The notes: generated by a model not told the origin, from the sequence alone. Shown: positions 33,101 to 42,060, counted from the first letter of the stretch. The stretch: 64,000 nucleotides of DNA from DASUPK01 sp963695805 (GCA_963695805.1 CAVOHV010000003.1:372001-436000); one strand, 5' to 3'. Numbers and translations are program-made.

Positions 33101-35425
33101 CTAGAGGGAGATGTGCTCGGTGCCGCGATCGCGGGAGCGCGGCTGTGGCGGGAGGTGCACAGGGGCGGCCGACAGCGCTCGGATGCGCATGTCAGACCAG
33201 GTGACGCCCTCCCGAACCAGCGCGGGGACGCCCAGGGCGACCGCTGTCGCGATCTCGACCGCCTGCAGGATCACCCCGTAGGCGAGCGCATCGGCGGCCG
33301 GGATTCCGAAGCCCTTGGTGAGCACGCTGATGATCGCCAGCTGGAAGATGCCGATGTTGGACGGCGTCGCCGGGACGACCGCGGTGACGTTGACGGCGAA
33401 GAGGCAGGCGGCGGCGGCACCGATCGCCACCTTGTGGTCGAGGCCGAGCGCCGCGAACAGCGCCCAGCAGGCCAGCAGCTGCAGGAACCAGGCGAAGAGC
33501 TGAGCGAACGTCGCGAACGAGCCCCGGCGGGGATCGCGGAAGACGGTGAGTCCCCGGCGCGCCTGCTGGATCGCGCCTCGAACAGTCTGGATCGCGCGTG
33601 CCACGCGGCCCTTGCCGTTCACCTTGACCAGCGACGGAGCGAGAAGGACGGCGAGCAGGATGAGGAGCGGAGCGGTCGACACCAGGAACAGCTTCTGGGT
33701 ACTCGCCTGGAAGAGGTCGGTGGTGGAGACGATGATCCCGCCGAGAAGGACCAGCGCGAAGATGTTGATCGCGGTCTGCGAGACGAGGGTCCCGATCAGC
33801 ACCGGGAAGGTTTCGCGCATCCGGCCGACTCGCCGGGAGAGGACCATCGCCCTCGCCGGCTCACCGAGCCTGGCCGGCAGTGTCGCCGACATGAGGACCC
33901 CGATCATCGTCGCCGAGGTGACGTCGCGGCGCCTCACCACCCTGCCGGGGAGCGCCGCCCGGGCGATTGCGATCCACGACGCGGCGCGGGCGAACATCGC
34001 GCCGACCATCAGCGCGCAGGCGATCAGAACCCACTTCAGGTCCGAGTCGATGATGTTGGCGGCCACCCGGTCCACGCCGATCCGCCGTGCGGCGAGCGCC
34101 GTGAGAAGCAGGCCGAGCACCCCCGCGACGGCGACGCCTGCCTTCCGCGCCACGCGCCGGCCACGGTGGCCACCGCTCGTCGGAGCCGGCTCGAGAGATG
34201 GGAGGCGCTTGGCGGGGCGCCTCGGCCCGCCGTCGATGCGAACGAGCCCCGTCCGCCTCGCCGCCGACTCGGCCTGAGATAGTGGGGCGGGGGCTGTTTC
34301 CGTCACCCACTCGTAGACCTTCTTGACCTGATCGGCAACGCGCGGCCAGGCATAGCGCTCGGCGCTGCGGCGGCCGGCCTCGCCCATCGCAACGAGTCGG
34401 TCGGGCTCGTGGGCGAGCAGCTGGAGCTCCTCGGCCAGGGCCTGCGGGTCGGCGGGCGGCACCAGGACGCCGTCGACACCGTCGGTGACGACGTCCCTGT
34501 AGCCGGCGATCTCCGAAGCGATCACGGGCGTGCCCGCGGCGAAGGCCTCCGTTAGGACCATGCCGAAGCTCTCGCCGGCCAGGGAGGGCGCGCAGAGCAG
34601 GTCGGCGTCACCGAGGTGGCCCCAGAGGACAGAGTCGGACACCTTGCCGAGCACGTCGATGTGTGAGAGCACTTCGGGGTCGGAGATCAGGCGTGACAGA
34701 TCCTCGGGATCCGCCCCGATGACGGTCAGCCGGGAGGGAACCTGCTCGACCAGCGCCTGGAAGGCCGAGAGCAGCACGGGCAGCCCCTTGCGCTCTTCCG
34801 CCCGCCCGACGAACAGCAGGCGCAGCTCATCGCTCCGCGCCCTCGGGCCCTTCGGCGTCGCCTCGACGTCGACGCCGTTCGGGACGATCACATAGTCGCC
34901 GCCAAACCAGCGGCGGCCGGTCCAGGCGGCGGCCTCCGAGACCGCGATCCGGGCCGAGAGCTGGTTCAGCCGGCGCCTGGCGCCCAACAGCGTCGCGATG
35001 TGATTGGGGAAGGCTCTGGTCGAGTAGGCGTGGAAGGTGCCGACCACCGGCGCACCCCTGAAGGTCATCGCGTCCCAGCCGACCAGGGGAGCGAGCGGCT
35101 CATGCACGTGGACCACGTCGTAGTTGCCGGCTCGGAGCTCGCGCCGGAGCGAGATCGGCCCCTCCGGGAAGGAGGAGAGGTTGGAGACGGCACCGTTCGC
35201 CCCGTAACCGACGGTCCGCCCGAGGGGAACGAGGTAGTCGGGAGCCCCCCGGAGCTCGGGTTGGGAACGGTGGAGGCGGCGGCTGAGGAAACCCGGCGGA
35301 TCCCACGGGGCGAGCACTCGAACGTGCTCTCCCTGGGATATGAACTGCTCCGCCAGCGCCTCGACATGCCTGTTCACGCCTCCCTGGTACGTCCAGGAAT
35401 AGGGCGAGACGAGCGCAATGCGCAT
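33101..35425 (-). CDS. Glycosyltransferase family 4 fused to a LPG-synthase-type (UPF0104) membrane domain
   Basis: 774 aa from ATG 35425 (MRIALVSPYSWTYQGGVNRH). Residues 1-380 form a GT-B retaining glycosyltransferase like PimA: the N-terminal GGVNRH loop, NGVDVEATPKGP, LLFVGRAEERKGLPVLL, and the EX7E motif in ESFGMVLTEAF. After a basic linker, residues about 420-745 hold seven to eight hydrophobic helices of the lysylphosphatidylglycerol synthase TM / UPF0104 family (PARLGEPARAMVLSRRVG, VVPATPSNIGIFQLAIISVL). The fusion suggests that the sugar is added to a lipid and the product is handled or flipped by the membrane half. GTG 35473 is a possible earlier start. Substrate unknown. Confidence 0.85.
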   Translation of the reverse strand: MRIALVSPYSWTYQGGVNRHVEALAEQFISQGEHVRVLAPWDPPGFLSRRLHRSQPELRGAPDYLVPLGRTVGYGANGAVSNLSSFPEGPISLRRELRAGNYDVVHVHEPLAPLVGWDAMTFRGAPVVGTFHAYSTRAFPNHIATLLGARRRLNQLSARIAVSEAAAWTGRRWFGGDYVIVPNGVDVEATPKGPRARSDELRLLFVGRAEERKGLPVLLSAFQALVEQVPSRLTVIGADPEDLSRLISDPEVLSHIDVLGKVSDSVLWGHLGDADLLCAPSLAGESFGMVLTEAFAAGTPVIASEIAGYRDVVTDGVDGVLVPPADPQALAEELQLLAHEPDRLVAMGEAGRRSAERYAWPRVADQVKKVYEWVTETAPAPLSQAESAARRTGLVRIDGGPRRPAKRLPSLEPAPTSGGHRGRRVARKAGVAVAGVLGLLLTALAARRIGVDRVAANIIDSDLKWVLIACALMVGAMFARAASWIAIARAALPGRVVRRRDVTSATMIGVLMSATLPARLGEPARAMVLSRRVGRMRETFPVLIGTLVSQTAINIFALVLLGGIIVSTTDLFQASTQKLFLVSTAPLLILLAVLLAPSLVKVNGKGRVARAIQTVRGAIQQARRGLTVFRDPRRGSFATFAQLFAWFLQLLACWALFAALGLDHKVAIGAAAACLFAVNVTAVVPATPSNIGIFQLAIISVLTKGFGIPAADALAYGVILQAVEIATAVALGVPALVREGVTWSDMRIRALSAAPVHLPPQPRSRDRGTEHISL

Positions 35426-35480
35426 AGAGCCAGGGTACCGAGAAGGCTGGCGGTGCTTCGTGTCGGAAGTCACACCTCGG

Positions 35481-37445
35481 TCACTTACCCGGGGCCCGCT
35501 CGCCTATTACGCGGCGAACTACTGATTCTCCTGCCTGCGACCAGGCGAACGCCAAAAATGCGCCAAGAGCGAGCGCGCCGAGCACGAGAAAGGTCGCCCC
35601 CGAATCGTTGACGAGCACTCCCACAGCGACCGCCGCGCAAGCGCCGAGCAGGCCGGCACGTGCAATCGGGGCGTCCCCGAGGCACGCGTCGATCCGGCGC
35701 CGCTGCGCAATCGCCGCGCAAATCCCCACCACGACGACCCAGAACAGCGGGTTTCCGGCCGCCTGCCCGAAGTCGTGCGCGGAGAGCCGCAGCCGCCGTT
35801 CGGCGAGGTCGGCGAGGTCCCCGGCCCCGCCGGCGTCGAGGACCGAACGTGTCAGGTGGGAGTTGCCCACTGAAACCAGATCTATGAAGGCGAGCAGGAC
35901 CAGGCCAGCGAGCGGGGCGGCGACCAAGGCCGCGCCCCAGCGGAATCTCGAGCACTTTCCTGGCGCAGAGCCGGGAAAGCGCTCACCATCCTGCGCGACT
36001 GCCAGGAAGGCCGCTGCCACGGCCGCACCGAGGGGCAGCACGATCGCGGCGCCGACGTCGGCTCCGAAGCGACCCGCCCCGAAGATGACCGCGGCAATCA
36101 ACCCTGCCGAGAGGAACGCGGCACCCGCACCACGCCGGCTCACCCCCCTTCCCCGGCCGGTGTAAGCGCTGAGCCCTGCGCCAACGCTGACGGGCACCAT
36201 CACCGCGATCAACGCCTCGAGCTCGTTGCCGATCCCGTAGAAGCGCACCCCGAAGATCGGATTGGGGCCGAGCAGCGAGAGCGCCGTCAGCCCGGACCCG
36301 GCGATCACGTCGATCCCGTAGGCGCTCACCGTGATCGCACAGGCGCTCGCAAGCGCCCACCATCCGGGGACGAACCGCAGAGTGAGCGCCGCAAGCGCCG
36401 CTGCCCCTAGACCCACCAGCACGCCCTCGGCGACCGCGCTCGGCTCGATCGCCGCCCCGGCCAGAAGCATGAGCGGCATGTAGGCGAAGGCGAGAGCGAG
36501 CCAGGCGAGGGCCCTTCTCCGCACCGCCGGAGCGAACGCCGCCGCACCGGCAAGCAGGACCCCGGCGGCGAGGCAGCCGATGACCACCGGAGCACGCCGA
36601 TCCGGGATCGCCTCCATGCGCCGGGCCCGGTGCTCGATCGCGCCCGGATCCAGCTCCCCCTCCGAGCGGATCGACTCGCCGTCCATCTGATCGGGGACCG
36701 CCAGGCCGAGGCGCCGCAGAATCGTCGGTGCCAGATCGGTCGAGAGCACGTAGCCGTCCGTCCTGGTGGAGTCCGAGGTGAGGTCGCCGTCGAAGCCACG
36801 GCCGGCGATCCCGATCGGGAGAGCTTCGTTTTCCCCCGGGGGCGGAGCTCCGAGCGCAATCAGCAGGTCGCCGCCCCCCAGACGCCTGACGAGACCGGGA
36901 AGCTCCGCCTCCCCCGCCCTGACCACGGCGAGCCCCGGACAGCGGCGTCGCACGCACTCGCCCGGGAGGGAGGGCGAAACGAGGCCATTGACATCCGCGG
37001 CCGCAAGCGCTGCGGCGGTCATCGGTTGGTCGGCCGACGCGGGAACGCCGCCGGCTCGCAGCCTGGTCGCGAGCAGGCCGGGGATCAGCTCCGCCGGGGC
37101 GTCATCGGCGCGCTCGATCACCTCGGCCCAGTTCGGGACCTCCCGGGCGAACGGGAAGAGCCCCGGCAGGCTGCGGTGGTAGAGCGAATCGTCGATCCGC
37201 CTTCCCTGCGAGACGTCCAGGAAGGTCTGCTGCGAGGAGACCTGTCCGATGCCGGCGCTCAGCAGCCCGAGCGACATCCCGCTCACCCTGGCGAGGTCCG
37301 CAATGGTCGTGTCCCGAGGCAGGACCGCAAGGGTCACGCTCGCCTGCGGCGTCGAAGCGGCCCCGGCGGGCGCCGCGAGCCCGCACAACAGCGTCCCGGC
37401 GGTGAGCGCGGCGGCCACTACTCTTCGTTTCGTGGCCGACCGCAC
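35481..37445 (-). CDS. Membrane protein with extracytoplasmic phosphatase-like N-terminal domain
   Basis: 654 aa from GTG 37445 (signal-like VRSATKRRVVAAALTAGTLL then APAGAA). Residues about 30-275 are extracytoplasmic and end in STDLAPTILRRLGL, a phrase typical of alkaline-phosphatase/sulfatase-fold enzymes, but the usual N-terminal metal-binding and nucleophile motifs are not evident. From about 285 there are ten or so membrane helices (VVIGCLAAGVLLAGAAAFAP, LIAVMVPVSVGAGLSAY and others). It lies 55 nt ahead of the glycosyltransferase-flippase in the same direction, so a shared role in surface-glycan or lipid assembly is possible. Its start overlaps the divergent hemQ start by 14 bp. GTG 37418 would avoid this. 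Confidence 0.65.
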   Translation of the reverse strand: MRSATKRRVVAAALTAGTLLCGLAAPAGAASTPQASVTLAVLPRDTTIADLARVSGMSLGLLSAGIGQVSSQQTFLDVSQGRRIDDSLYHRSLPGLFPFAREVPNWAEVIERADDAPAELIPGLLATRLRAGGVPASADQPMTAAALAAADVNGLVSPSLPGECVRRRCPGLAVVRAGEAELPGLVRRLGGGDLLIALGAPPPGENEALPIGIAGRGFDGDLTSDSTRTDGYVLSTDLAPTILRRLGLAVPDQMDGESIRSEGELDPGAIEHRARRMEAIPDRRAPVVIGCLAAGVLLAGAAAFAPAVRRRALAWLALAFAYMPLMLLAGAAIEPSAVAEGVLVGLGAAALAALTLRFVPGWWALASACAITVSAYGIDVIAGSGLTALSLLGPNPIFGVRFYGIGNELEALIAVMVPVSVGAGLSAYTGRGRGVSRRGAGAAFLSAGLIAAVIFGAGRFGADVGAAIVLPLGAAVAAAFLAVAQDGERFPGSAPGKCSRFRWGAALVAAPLAGLVLLAFIDLVSVGNSHLTRSVLDAGGAGDLADLAERRLRLSAHDFGQAAGNPLFWVVVVGICAAIAQRRRIDACLGDAPIARAGLLGACAAVAVGVLVNDSGATFLVLGALALGAFLAFAWSQAGESVVRRVIGERAPGK

Positions 37446-38133
37446 GTTCGTCAAGTTCACGTTCTTCAAGCTCGACCCCGCCTGGCGCAGGCGCGATGCG
37501 GGGGAGCGAGCGTCCGACAAGGCCGAGTTCCAGGCGGCCTGCGACGACTTCGCGGAGGACCGCTCGCTGCGAGCGTATTCCACGGTCGGCACCCGCGGCG
37601 ACGTGGACCTCCTGCTGCTCAGCCAGAGCCCGATCCTGGCGGACATTCACACCTTCCACGTGGTCCTCGGCCAGAGCGGACTGGCCCGCTGGGCCAGCAC
37701 GCCGTATTCGTATCTGGCGATGACGAAGCCGTCCCCGTACTCGGACTCCGAGTCCCGGCCCGAGATCTGCACCTCCGACCGCAGGTACCTCTTCGTCTAC
37801 CCCCTCGACAAGAAGCGCGAGTGGTACGGACTGCCGCTGGAGGAGCGCCAGCGAATCATGGCCAATCACATCGAGGTCGGCCGCCGCTACCCGGAGATCT
37901 CGATCAACACGGCGTACTCGTTCGGCCTCGACGACCAGGAGTTCGTCGTCTCCTTCGAGGGCGATGACCCGGGAGAGTTTCTCGACCTCGTCCAGGAGCT
38001 GAGGGGCACCGAGTCGAGCTCCTACACGCTGCGCGACACCCCGATCTTCACCTGCGTGGCGATGTCGCCCGCCCGCGCACTGGACGCTCTCGACGGCACC
38101 GCCGCCACGGCGGTTTCCCCCACTCCCGCCTAG
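37432..38133 (+). CDS. hemQ: Coproheme decarboxylase / chlorite-dismutase family (HemQ)
   Basis: 233 aa. HemQ carries out the last step of the coproporphyrin-dependent heme pathway: two decarboxylations of coproheme to protoheme. The actinobacterial family features are visible: FVKFTFFKLDPAWRR at the start, YSYLAMTKPSPYSD, the YPLDKKREWYGLP motif, the proximal His in IMANHIEVGRRY, and the second dimeric beta-barrel half DQEFVVSFEGDDPGEFLDLV. GTG 37432 is used; TACTCT at 37419-37424, 7 nt upstream, suggests a leaderless message. No other heme gene is adjacent, but an FNR follows 26 nt later. Confidence 0.85.
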   Translation: MADRTFVKFTFFKLDPAWRRRDAGERASDKAEFQAACDDFAEDRSLRAYSTVGTRGDVDLLLLSQSPILADIHTFHVVLGQSGLARWASTPYSYLAMTKPSPYSDSESRPEICTSDRRYLFVYPLDKKREWYGLPLEERQRIMANHIEVGRRYPEISINTAYSFGLDDQEFVVSFEGDDPGEFLDLVQELRGTESSSYTLRDTPIFTCVAMSPARALDALDGTAATAVSPTPA

Positions 38134-38159
38134 CCCAGCCACTACCCTTTCGCGTCCGT

Positions 38160-39566
38160 TTGATTGGAAGCGAACCAACACCCCTGCGCGTCGCGATCGT
38201 CGGCTCTGGCCCGGCTGGCTTCTACACGGCTGAGCACATCCTCAAGCACGAGGGCACGCACGCAGAGGTCGACATGTTCGACCGCCTCCCCACCCCCTAC
38301 GGGCTGGTCCGCTTCGGCGTTGCGCCGGACCATCCCAAGATCAAGTCGGTGATCCGCGTCTACGAGAAGACAGCGGCCCGACCGGAGTTCCGGTTCTTCG
38401 GCAACGTCGAGGTCGGGAACGACGTCTCGGTCGATGAGCTGCGGGAGCGCTACCACGCCGTGGTCTTCGCCTACGGCACCGCAACCGACCGGCATCTCGG
38501 GATCCCGGGCGAGGACCTTCCCGGCAGCCATCCCGCCACGGAATTCGTCAACTGGTACAACGCCCACCCGGATTTCGCCGACCGAGAGTTCGATCTCTCC
38601 TCTGAGCGCGTCGTCGTGATCGGCAACGGGAACGTCGCAGCCGACGTCGCGCGGATGCTCGCCCTCACCCCCGACGAGCTGGGCGAGACCGACACCGCAG
38701 ACCACGCGATCGAGGCCTTCAACGGCGCCGCGGTCAAGGAGATCCTGGTGCTCGGTCGCCGCGGCCCCGCCCAGGCGGCGTTCACCAACCCCGAGGTCCG
38801 CGAACTGGGCGAGATGGTCGACGCCGACATCGACGTCGACCGCGGCGAGATGGAGCTCGACGACCTCAGCCGGGAGTGGCTCGACTCGGACGACGCCGAT
38901 CCGACCAACCGCCGCAACGTCGACATCTTCACCGACTTCGCCCAGCGCGAGCCGGAGGGAAAGAACAAGCGGATCGTGGTGCGCTTCCTCCGCTCTCCCG
39001 TGGAGATCCAGGGGGACGGCAGGGTGGAACGGATCGTGGTCGGGAAGAACGAGCTGCAGCGGGACGACTTCGGGCGGCTTCGCGCGGTCGACACCGGCGA
39101 GCGCGAGACGATCGACTGCGGCCTGATCCTGCGATCCATCGGCTACAAGGGGATCCCGATCGAGGGCATCCCCTTCGACGAGGGCCGCGGCCTGATCCAC
39201 AACGACGGTGGGCGCGTCCACGACGGCGAGGGCGGGCAGGTGCCTGGCCTCTACGCGGTCGGCTGGATCAAGCGGGGGCCCTCCGGCGTGATCGGGACCA
39301 ACAAGAAGGACGCTCAGGAGACGGTCGACAACCTATTCGCCGATCTCGAGGCCGGAACGATCCCCGAGGCGGAGCTCGCAGCCGACCGGGGCGCGATCGA
39401 GGCACTGCTCGAAGAGCGCCAGCCCGACCACGTCACCTTCGAGGGCTGGCAGGCGATCGACGCCGCCGAGGTCGAGGCCGGCAAGCCTCATGGCCGCCCC
39501 CGCGTCAAGCTCTTCCGCGTTCAGGACCTTGTCGAGGCCTCGAAGGCCGCCAAGACGGCGGCCTGA
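38160..39566 (+). CDS. Ferredoxin/adrenodoxin-type NADP+ reductase (FprA-like)
   Basis: 468 aa, FAD enzyme of the adrenodoxin-reductase class. It moves electrons between NADPH and a ferredoxin, often for P450s or Fe-S systems. FAD site: VAIVGSGPAGFYTAEHIL at about residues 11-28, with PTPYGLVRFGVAPDHPKIK. NADP site: VVVIGNGNVAADVARML (about 157-173) and GRRGPAQAAFTNPEVREL. C-terminal FAD contact: GWIKRGPSGVIGTNKKDA. TTG 38160 is the only start that keeps the FAD motif. It follows hemQ by 26 nt and may be co-transcribed. A P450 gene at 61-63 kb is one possible client. Confidence 0.88.
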   Translation: MIGSEPTPLRVAIVGSGPAGFYTAEHILKHEGTHAEVDMFDRLPTPYGLVRFGVAPDHPKIKSVIRVYEKTAARPEFRFFGNVEVGNDVSVDELRERYHAVVFAYGTATDRHLGIPGEDLPGSHPATEFVNWYNAHPDFADREFDLSSERVVVIGNGNVAADVARMLALTPDELGETDTADHAIEAFNGAAVKEILVLGRRGPAQAAFTNPEVRELGEMVDADIDVDRGEMELDDLSREWLDSDDADPTNRRNVDIFTDFAQREPEGKNKRIVVRFLRSPVEIQGDGRVERIVVGKNELQRDDFGRLRAVDTGERETIDCGLILRSIGYKGIPIEGIPFDEGRGLIHNDGGRVHDGEGGQVPGLYAVGWIKRGPSGVIGTNKKDAQETVDNLFADLEAGTIPEAELAADRGAIEALLEERQPDHVTFEGWQAIDAAEVEAGKPHGRPRVKLFRVQDLVEASKAAKTAA

Positions 39567-39587
39567 GCCGAGCTCTGCCGCCGAGGC

Positions 39588-40355
39588 TCAGGCGGCCTCG
39601 GAGAGCCCATACCCGACGGGCAGCAGCCGCCTGGCGTTCGCCTCCGCGCGCAGCTCGTGCGGCCGGTCGGTGGTGATGCAGCGCGGCTCGGCGGCGAGGA
39701 CCTTTTCCAGCAACTCGACGTCGTTGATCGTTCCGGTGCTGACCGTGATTCCCGCCCACCGCAGGGTCCTGACGAGCTGATCGGAGAGCAGGAAGTGCTC
39801 GATCTTCACGCCGGTGACGCGGTGGCGCACCGCCCAACCCGCCAACACGTCCGGCGCGTAGTCGGCCCAGATGACGAGGCGGGTTCGGAAGCCCGCCGCC
39901 GCTGCCACCTCGCACGCGTCGGTGTGAAAGCTGATCACCTCGAGCCTGCGCCGCTCCGGCGAGTGGCGATAGCGCTCGCAGATGGCCGCCGCCGTCCGGC
40001 GTGCGAGCTGCGGGTTCGACTGCGTCTTGACCTCGACCTGCACGACCAAGCCTGGTGGAGTCAGCTCGAGCAGCCGGGCGAGAGTCAGGGGAGGCTCACC
40101 GACGGGCGCACCGCTCGAATCGAGGATGCTCGCGTGCCGCAGCTCCTCGGCGTATCGCTCATGTGCCCAGCCCGAGAGCGTCGTGCCGAGGGAGAGAAGC
40201 GGGTCGTGCAGCAGAACGAGCTCGCCGTCCGCCGTCAGGCAGACGTCAGTCTCGACACCCTCCATCGGTCCGGCGAGCGAGCGGCGCAATGCCGCCTCCG
40301 AGTTGTCCGGGCCATAAGCCCTGCCCAACCGATGGGCGATCAGATCGCCAGCCAC
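39588..40355 (-). CDS. Glycerophosphodiester phosphodiesterase family protein
   Basis: 255 aa TIM-barrel GDPD. Signature residues are present: LIAHRLGRAYGPDNS (His and Arg of the HR motif), ETDVCLTADGELVLLHDPLL (Glu, Asp and catalytic His) and VVQVEVKTQSN (Glu and Lys). There is no signal peptide, so it should be cytoplasmic and hydrolyse deacylated phospholipid head groups to glycerol-3-phosphate plus an alcohol. GTG 40355 starts it. Convergent with the FNR gene (21-base gap). The C-terminal strand TGTINDVELLEKVLAAEPRC and ITTDRP fits the usual end of the barrel. Confidence 0.85.
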   Translation of the reverse strand: MAGDLIAHRLGRAYGPDNSEAALRRSLAGPMEGVETDVCLTADGELVLLHDPLLSLGTTLSGWAHERYAEELRHASILDSSGAPVGEPPLTLARLLELTPPGLVVQVEVKTQSNPQLARRTAAAICERYRHSPERRRLEVISFHTDACEVAAAAGFRTRLVIWADYAPDVLAGWAVRHRVTGVKIEHFLLSDQLVRTLRWAGITVSTGTINDVELLEKVLAAEPRCITTDRPHELRAEANARRLLPVGYGLSEAA

Positions 40356-40442
40356 GGTGATCGTAGGGTGACCGTCGCAGCCCCAAATCGATGTGAAACC
40401 CCTGCAAACAGCCCGTGACCATTTGGTGAAGCAGGGATCTGC

Positions 40443-41225
40443 TCAGCGCCGCAGCCAGCCGATGATCCGCGGGTGACCGTCGATTACCGGAGCGTCGACG
40501 GTCTCGAAGCGCGTTAACCCGCTCTTCCTGGCGAGCATCTCGATCCCGGCGGCCGTGAACCCCCAATAGACATAGTCGTCGTGGGGGTAGACCTCCCCCG
40601 GGCGATAGCGGTGGACGGGGTCGCCGTCGTCGGGCTCCTCGACGACGCCAAGAGTCTCGATCAGGACCCTGCCGCCTTCGGATAGCCGGCGGCTCAGCAC
40701 CTCCAGCAATCGGCCGGGAGCCTCGACCCTGTGCAGGATCCCGCAGCAGAAGATGAAGTCGAAGCTCTCATGCAGACGGTCGAGGTCGAGCGCATCCAGC
40801 TTCCGGTACGCGACCCTCGAGTGGAGCAGCTCGTGGATCGCGCGGAAGCCCTCACCGCCCTCCAACTCGACGTCCCAGCGAGCCTTTACCCATTCGACGT
40901 ACTGCTCGTTGTCGACGGCGACGACACGCTCCGCGGTTCTGGCCTCCGCGAGGAAGGCATAGAAGCCGTCGAAGGTCCCGATATCGAGCACTGAGATCCC
41001 GTCGAAGCTCGCGGGGATCGCGGGAACCCTGTAGCGGTGGTCGCGCGCGGCACCCGGCGCGTAGATGCCCTCCGCGCGGTTGAGCGCGAAGGTGTGGAAC
41101 CAGTAGGGAACCTCGTCGAGCACCGCCCGCGCCTCGGCGGGGTCGGCCTCGATCGGTAGCAAGTCGGCGACCTGGCGCTCAGCCGAGGTGAGCTCGGACA
41201 GCGCCGTGGCAGTCCAGGCGTTCAA
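40443..41225 (-). CDS. SAM-dependent methyltransferase (CmoB / DUF1698-like)
   Basis: 260 aa class I methyltransferase. Motif I is SVLDIGTFDGFYAFLAEART at about residue 78, the acidic motif II is ERVVAVDNEQYVEW, and the motif IV region is FDFIFCCGILHRVEAPGRLL. PYWFHTFALNRAEGIYAPG near the N-terminus is reminiscent of CmoB-type enzymes and of methyltransferases next to glycan genes. The acceptor is not evident. Translation probably begins at TTG 41225, which has GAAGGAGGAATCCGG just upstream. Divergent from bolA. Confidence 0.8.
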   Translation of the reverse strand: MNAWTATALSELTSAERQVADLLPIEADPAEARAVLDEVPYWFHTFALNRAEGIYAPGAARDHRYRVPAIPASFDGISVLDIGTFDGFYAFLAEARTAERVVAVDNEQYVEWVKARWDVELEGGEGFRAIHELLHSRVAYRKLDALDLDRLHESFDFIFCCGILHRVEAPGRLLEVLSRRLSEGGRVLIETLGVVEEPDDGDPVHRYRPGEVYPHDDYVYWGFTAAGIEMLARKSGLTRFETVDAPVIDGHPRIIGWLRR

Positions 41226-41348
41226 CCGGATTCCTCCTTCGTCTGTGGGCCGTGTCCGCTACGTCTCGCTGCGTCCAGCGCCAGGTCCTGCCCCAGCGCG
41301 GCCCGAATCCATCCTACCCCCGGCGCCGTCCACGTACGATTGACGCCG

Positions 41349-41585
41349 ATGGCGATCTCACTCGACGAGGTGCGACTGATGATCGAGGCCTCGCTGCCTG
41401 GGGCTCAGGTCGAGGTCTTCGACGAGACCGGCACCCAGGACCACCTGCGCACCACCGTCACGGCGCCGCAGTTCGAGGGCCTCTCCCGGATCGAGCAGCA
41501 CAAGCTCGTCAAGAGGGCCGTTCAGACCCGCTTCGACGACGGCTCGATTCACGCCCTTTCCATCAAGACGTCGCTAGACGAGTAG
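41349..41585 (+). CDS. BolA-family protein
   Basis: 78 aa from ATG 41349. The small alpha/beta BolA fold is clear: a first helix (ISLDEVRLMIEASLPG), the strand AQVEVFDETGTQDHLRTTVTA and the helix FEGLSRIEQHKLVKRAV. BolA proteins pair with monothiol CGFS glutaredoxins around a [2Fe-2S] cluster, and the CGFS gene lies 64 nt downstream, supporting a Fe-S trafficking role. A TACGAT at 41335-41340, 8 nt ahead of the ATG, suggests leaderless transcription. A TTG at 41340 is in frame but unlikely. Confidence 0.88.
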   Translation: MAISLDEVRLMIEASLPGAQVEVFDETGTQDHLRTTVTAPQFEGLSRIEQHKLVKRAVQTRFDDGSIHALSIKTSLDE

Positions 41586-41592
41586 GCCTGCG

Positions 41593-41598
41593 TATAGT
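41593..41598 (+). promoter_or_regulatory. -10 box ahead of the leader hairpin and glutaredoxin gene
   Basis: TATAGT at 41593-41598. Transcription would start near 41604-41606, which is the first base of the hairpin element. No convincing -35 box is seen. Confidence 0.55.
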
Positions 41599-41603
41599 GT
41601 GAT

Positions 41604-41642
41604 GCGAGGGTGCTCCGCAGGCGAAGCCGAGGAGCAACCCGT
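41604..41642 (+). repeat. Leader hairpin element, copy 3 (expanded loop)
   Basis: GCGAGGG, TGCTCC, a 14-nt apical part holding an inner GGC-GAA-GCC hairpin, GGAGCA, bulged A, CCCGT. Compared with copies 1, 2, 4 and 6, the stem pairs C:G are replaced by T:A on both sides, which preserves pairing. It ends 7 nt before the ATG of the CGFS glutaredoxin gene. Confidence 0.8.
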
Positions 41643-41649
41643 CTGATTC

Positions 41650-42060
41650 ATGGAACCCAATGAGCAAGACCTCAAGAGCAAGGTTGAGGAGCTGATCCGC
41701 GACAACCGGATCCTGCTCTTCATGAAGGGCACTCCGGAGCAGCCGCAGTGCGGCTTCTCCATGAGGGTGGTCAACACGCTCGAGTCCTACGGCGTCGAGT
41801 ACGCCGCCCTCGACGTGTTGCCCGCGCTGCAGCCGCTGCGCGAGGTGACCGCCGAGCTCTCAGACTGGCAGACCTTCCCGCAGCTCTACGTCAACGGCGA
41901 GCTGGTCGGCGGTGCCGACATCGTCGATGAGATGGACGAGTCGGGCGAGCTGGCCGGCGTCCTCGGCGTCGAGCAGCCGGAGCGCCCGGCGCAGTCCGCC
42001 AAGCAGGAGCTCCAGGCGGACGACCCGCAGCAGAGCCCGCCGATCCAGATCGAGCGCTAG
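41650..42060 (+). CDS. grxD: Monothiol CGFS glutaredoxin (Grx4/GrxD type)
   Basis: 136 aa. Thioredoxin fold with LLFMKGTPEQPQCGFSMRVV carrying the CGFS active site near residue 38, the WQTFPQLYVNGELVGGADIV cis-Pro and GG loops, and a low-complexity Gln/Pro tail (about 110-136) that typical GrxD (about 110 aa) lacks. CGFS glutaredoxins bind and transfer [2Fe-2S] clusters with BolA. Its message begins with leader hairpin copy 3. An A-type Fe-S carrier gene faces it convergently 8 nt away, so a small Fe-S cluster region is present. Confidence 0.92.
   Translation: MEPNEQDLKSKVEELIRDNRILLFMKGTPEQPQCGFSMRVVNTLESYGVEYAALDVLPALQPLREVTAELSDWQTFPQLYVNGELVGGADIVDEMDESGELAGVLGVEQPERPAQSAKQELQADDPQQSPPIQIER

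Noticed and set aside
41604..41642. Leader of the CGFS glutaredoxin gene as a known riboswitch (the CCGAGGAGC looked like an SAH riboswitch)
   Set aside because: The conserved downstream SAH-riboswitch core is absent. The structure instead matches the five other hairpins in the window.
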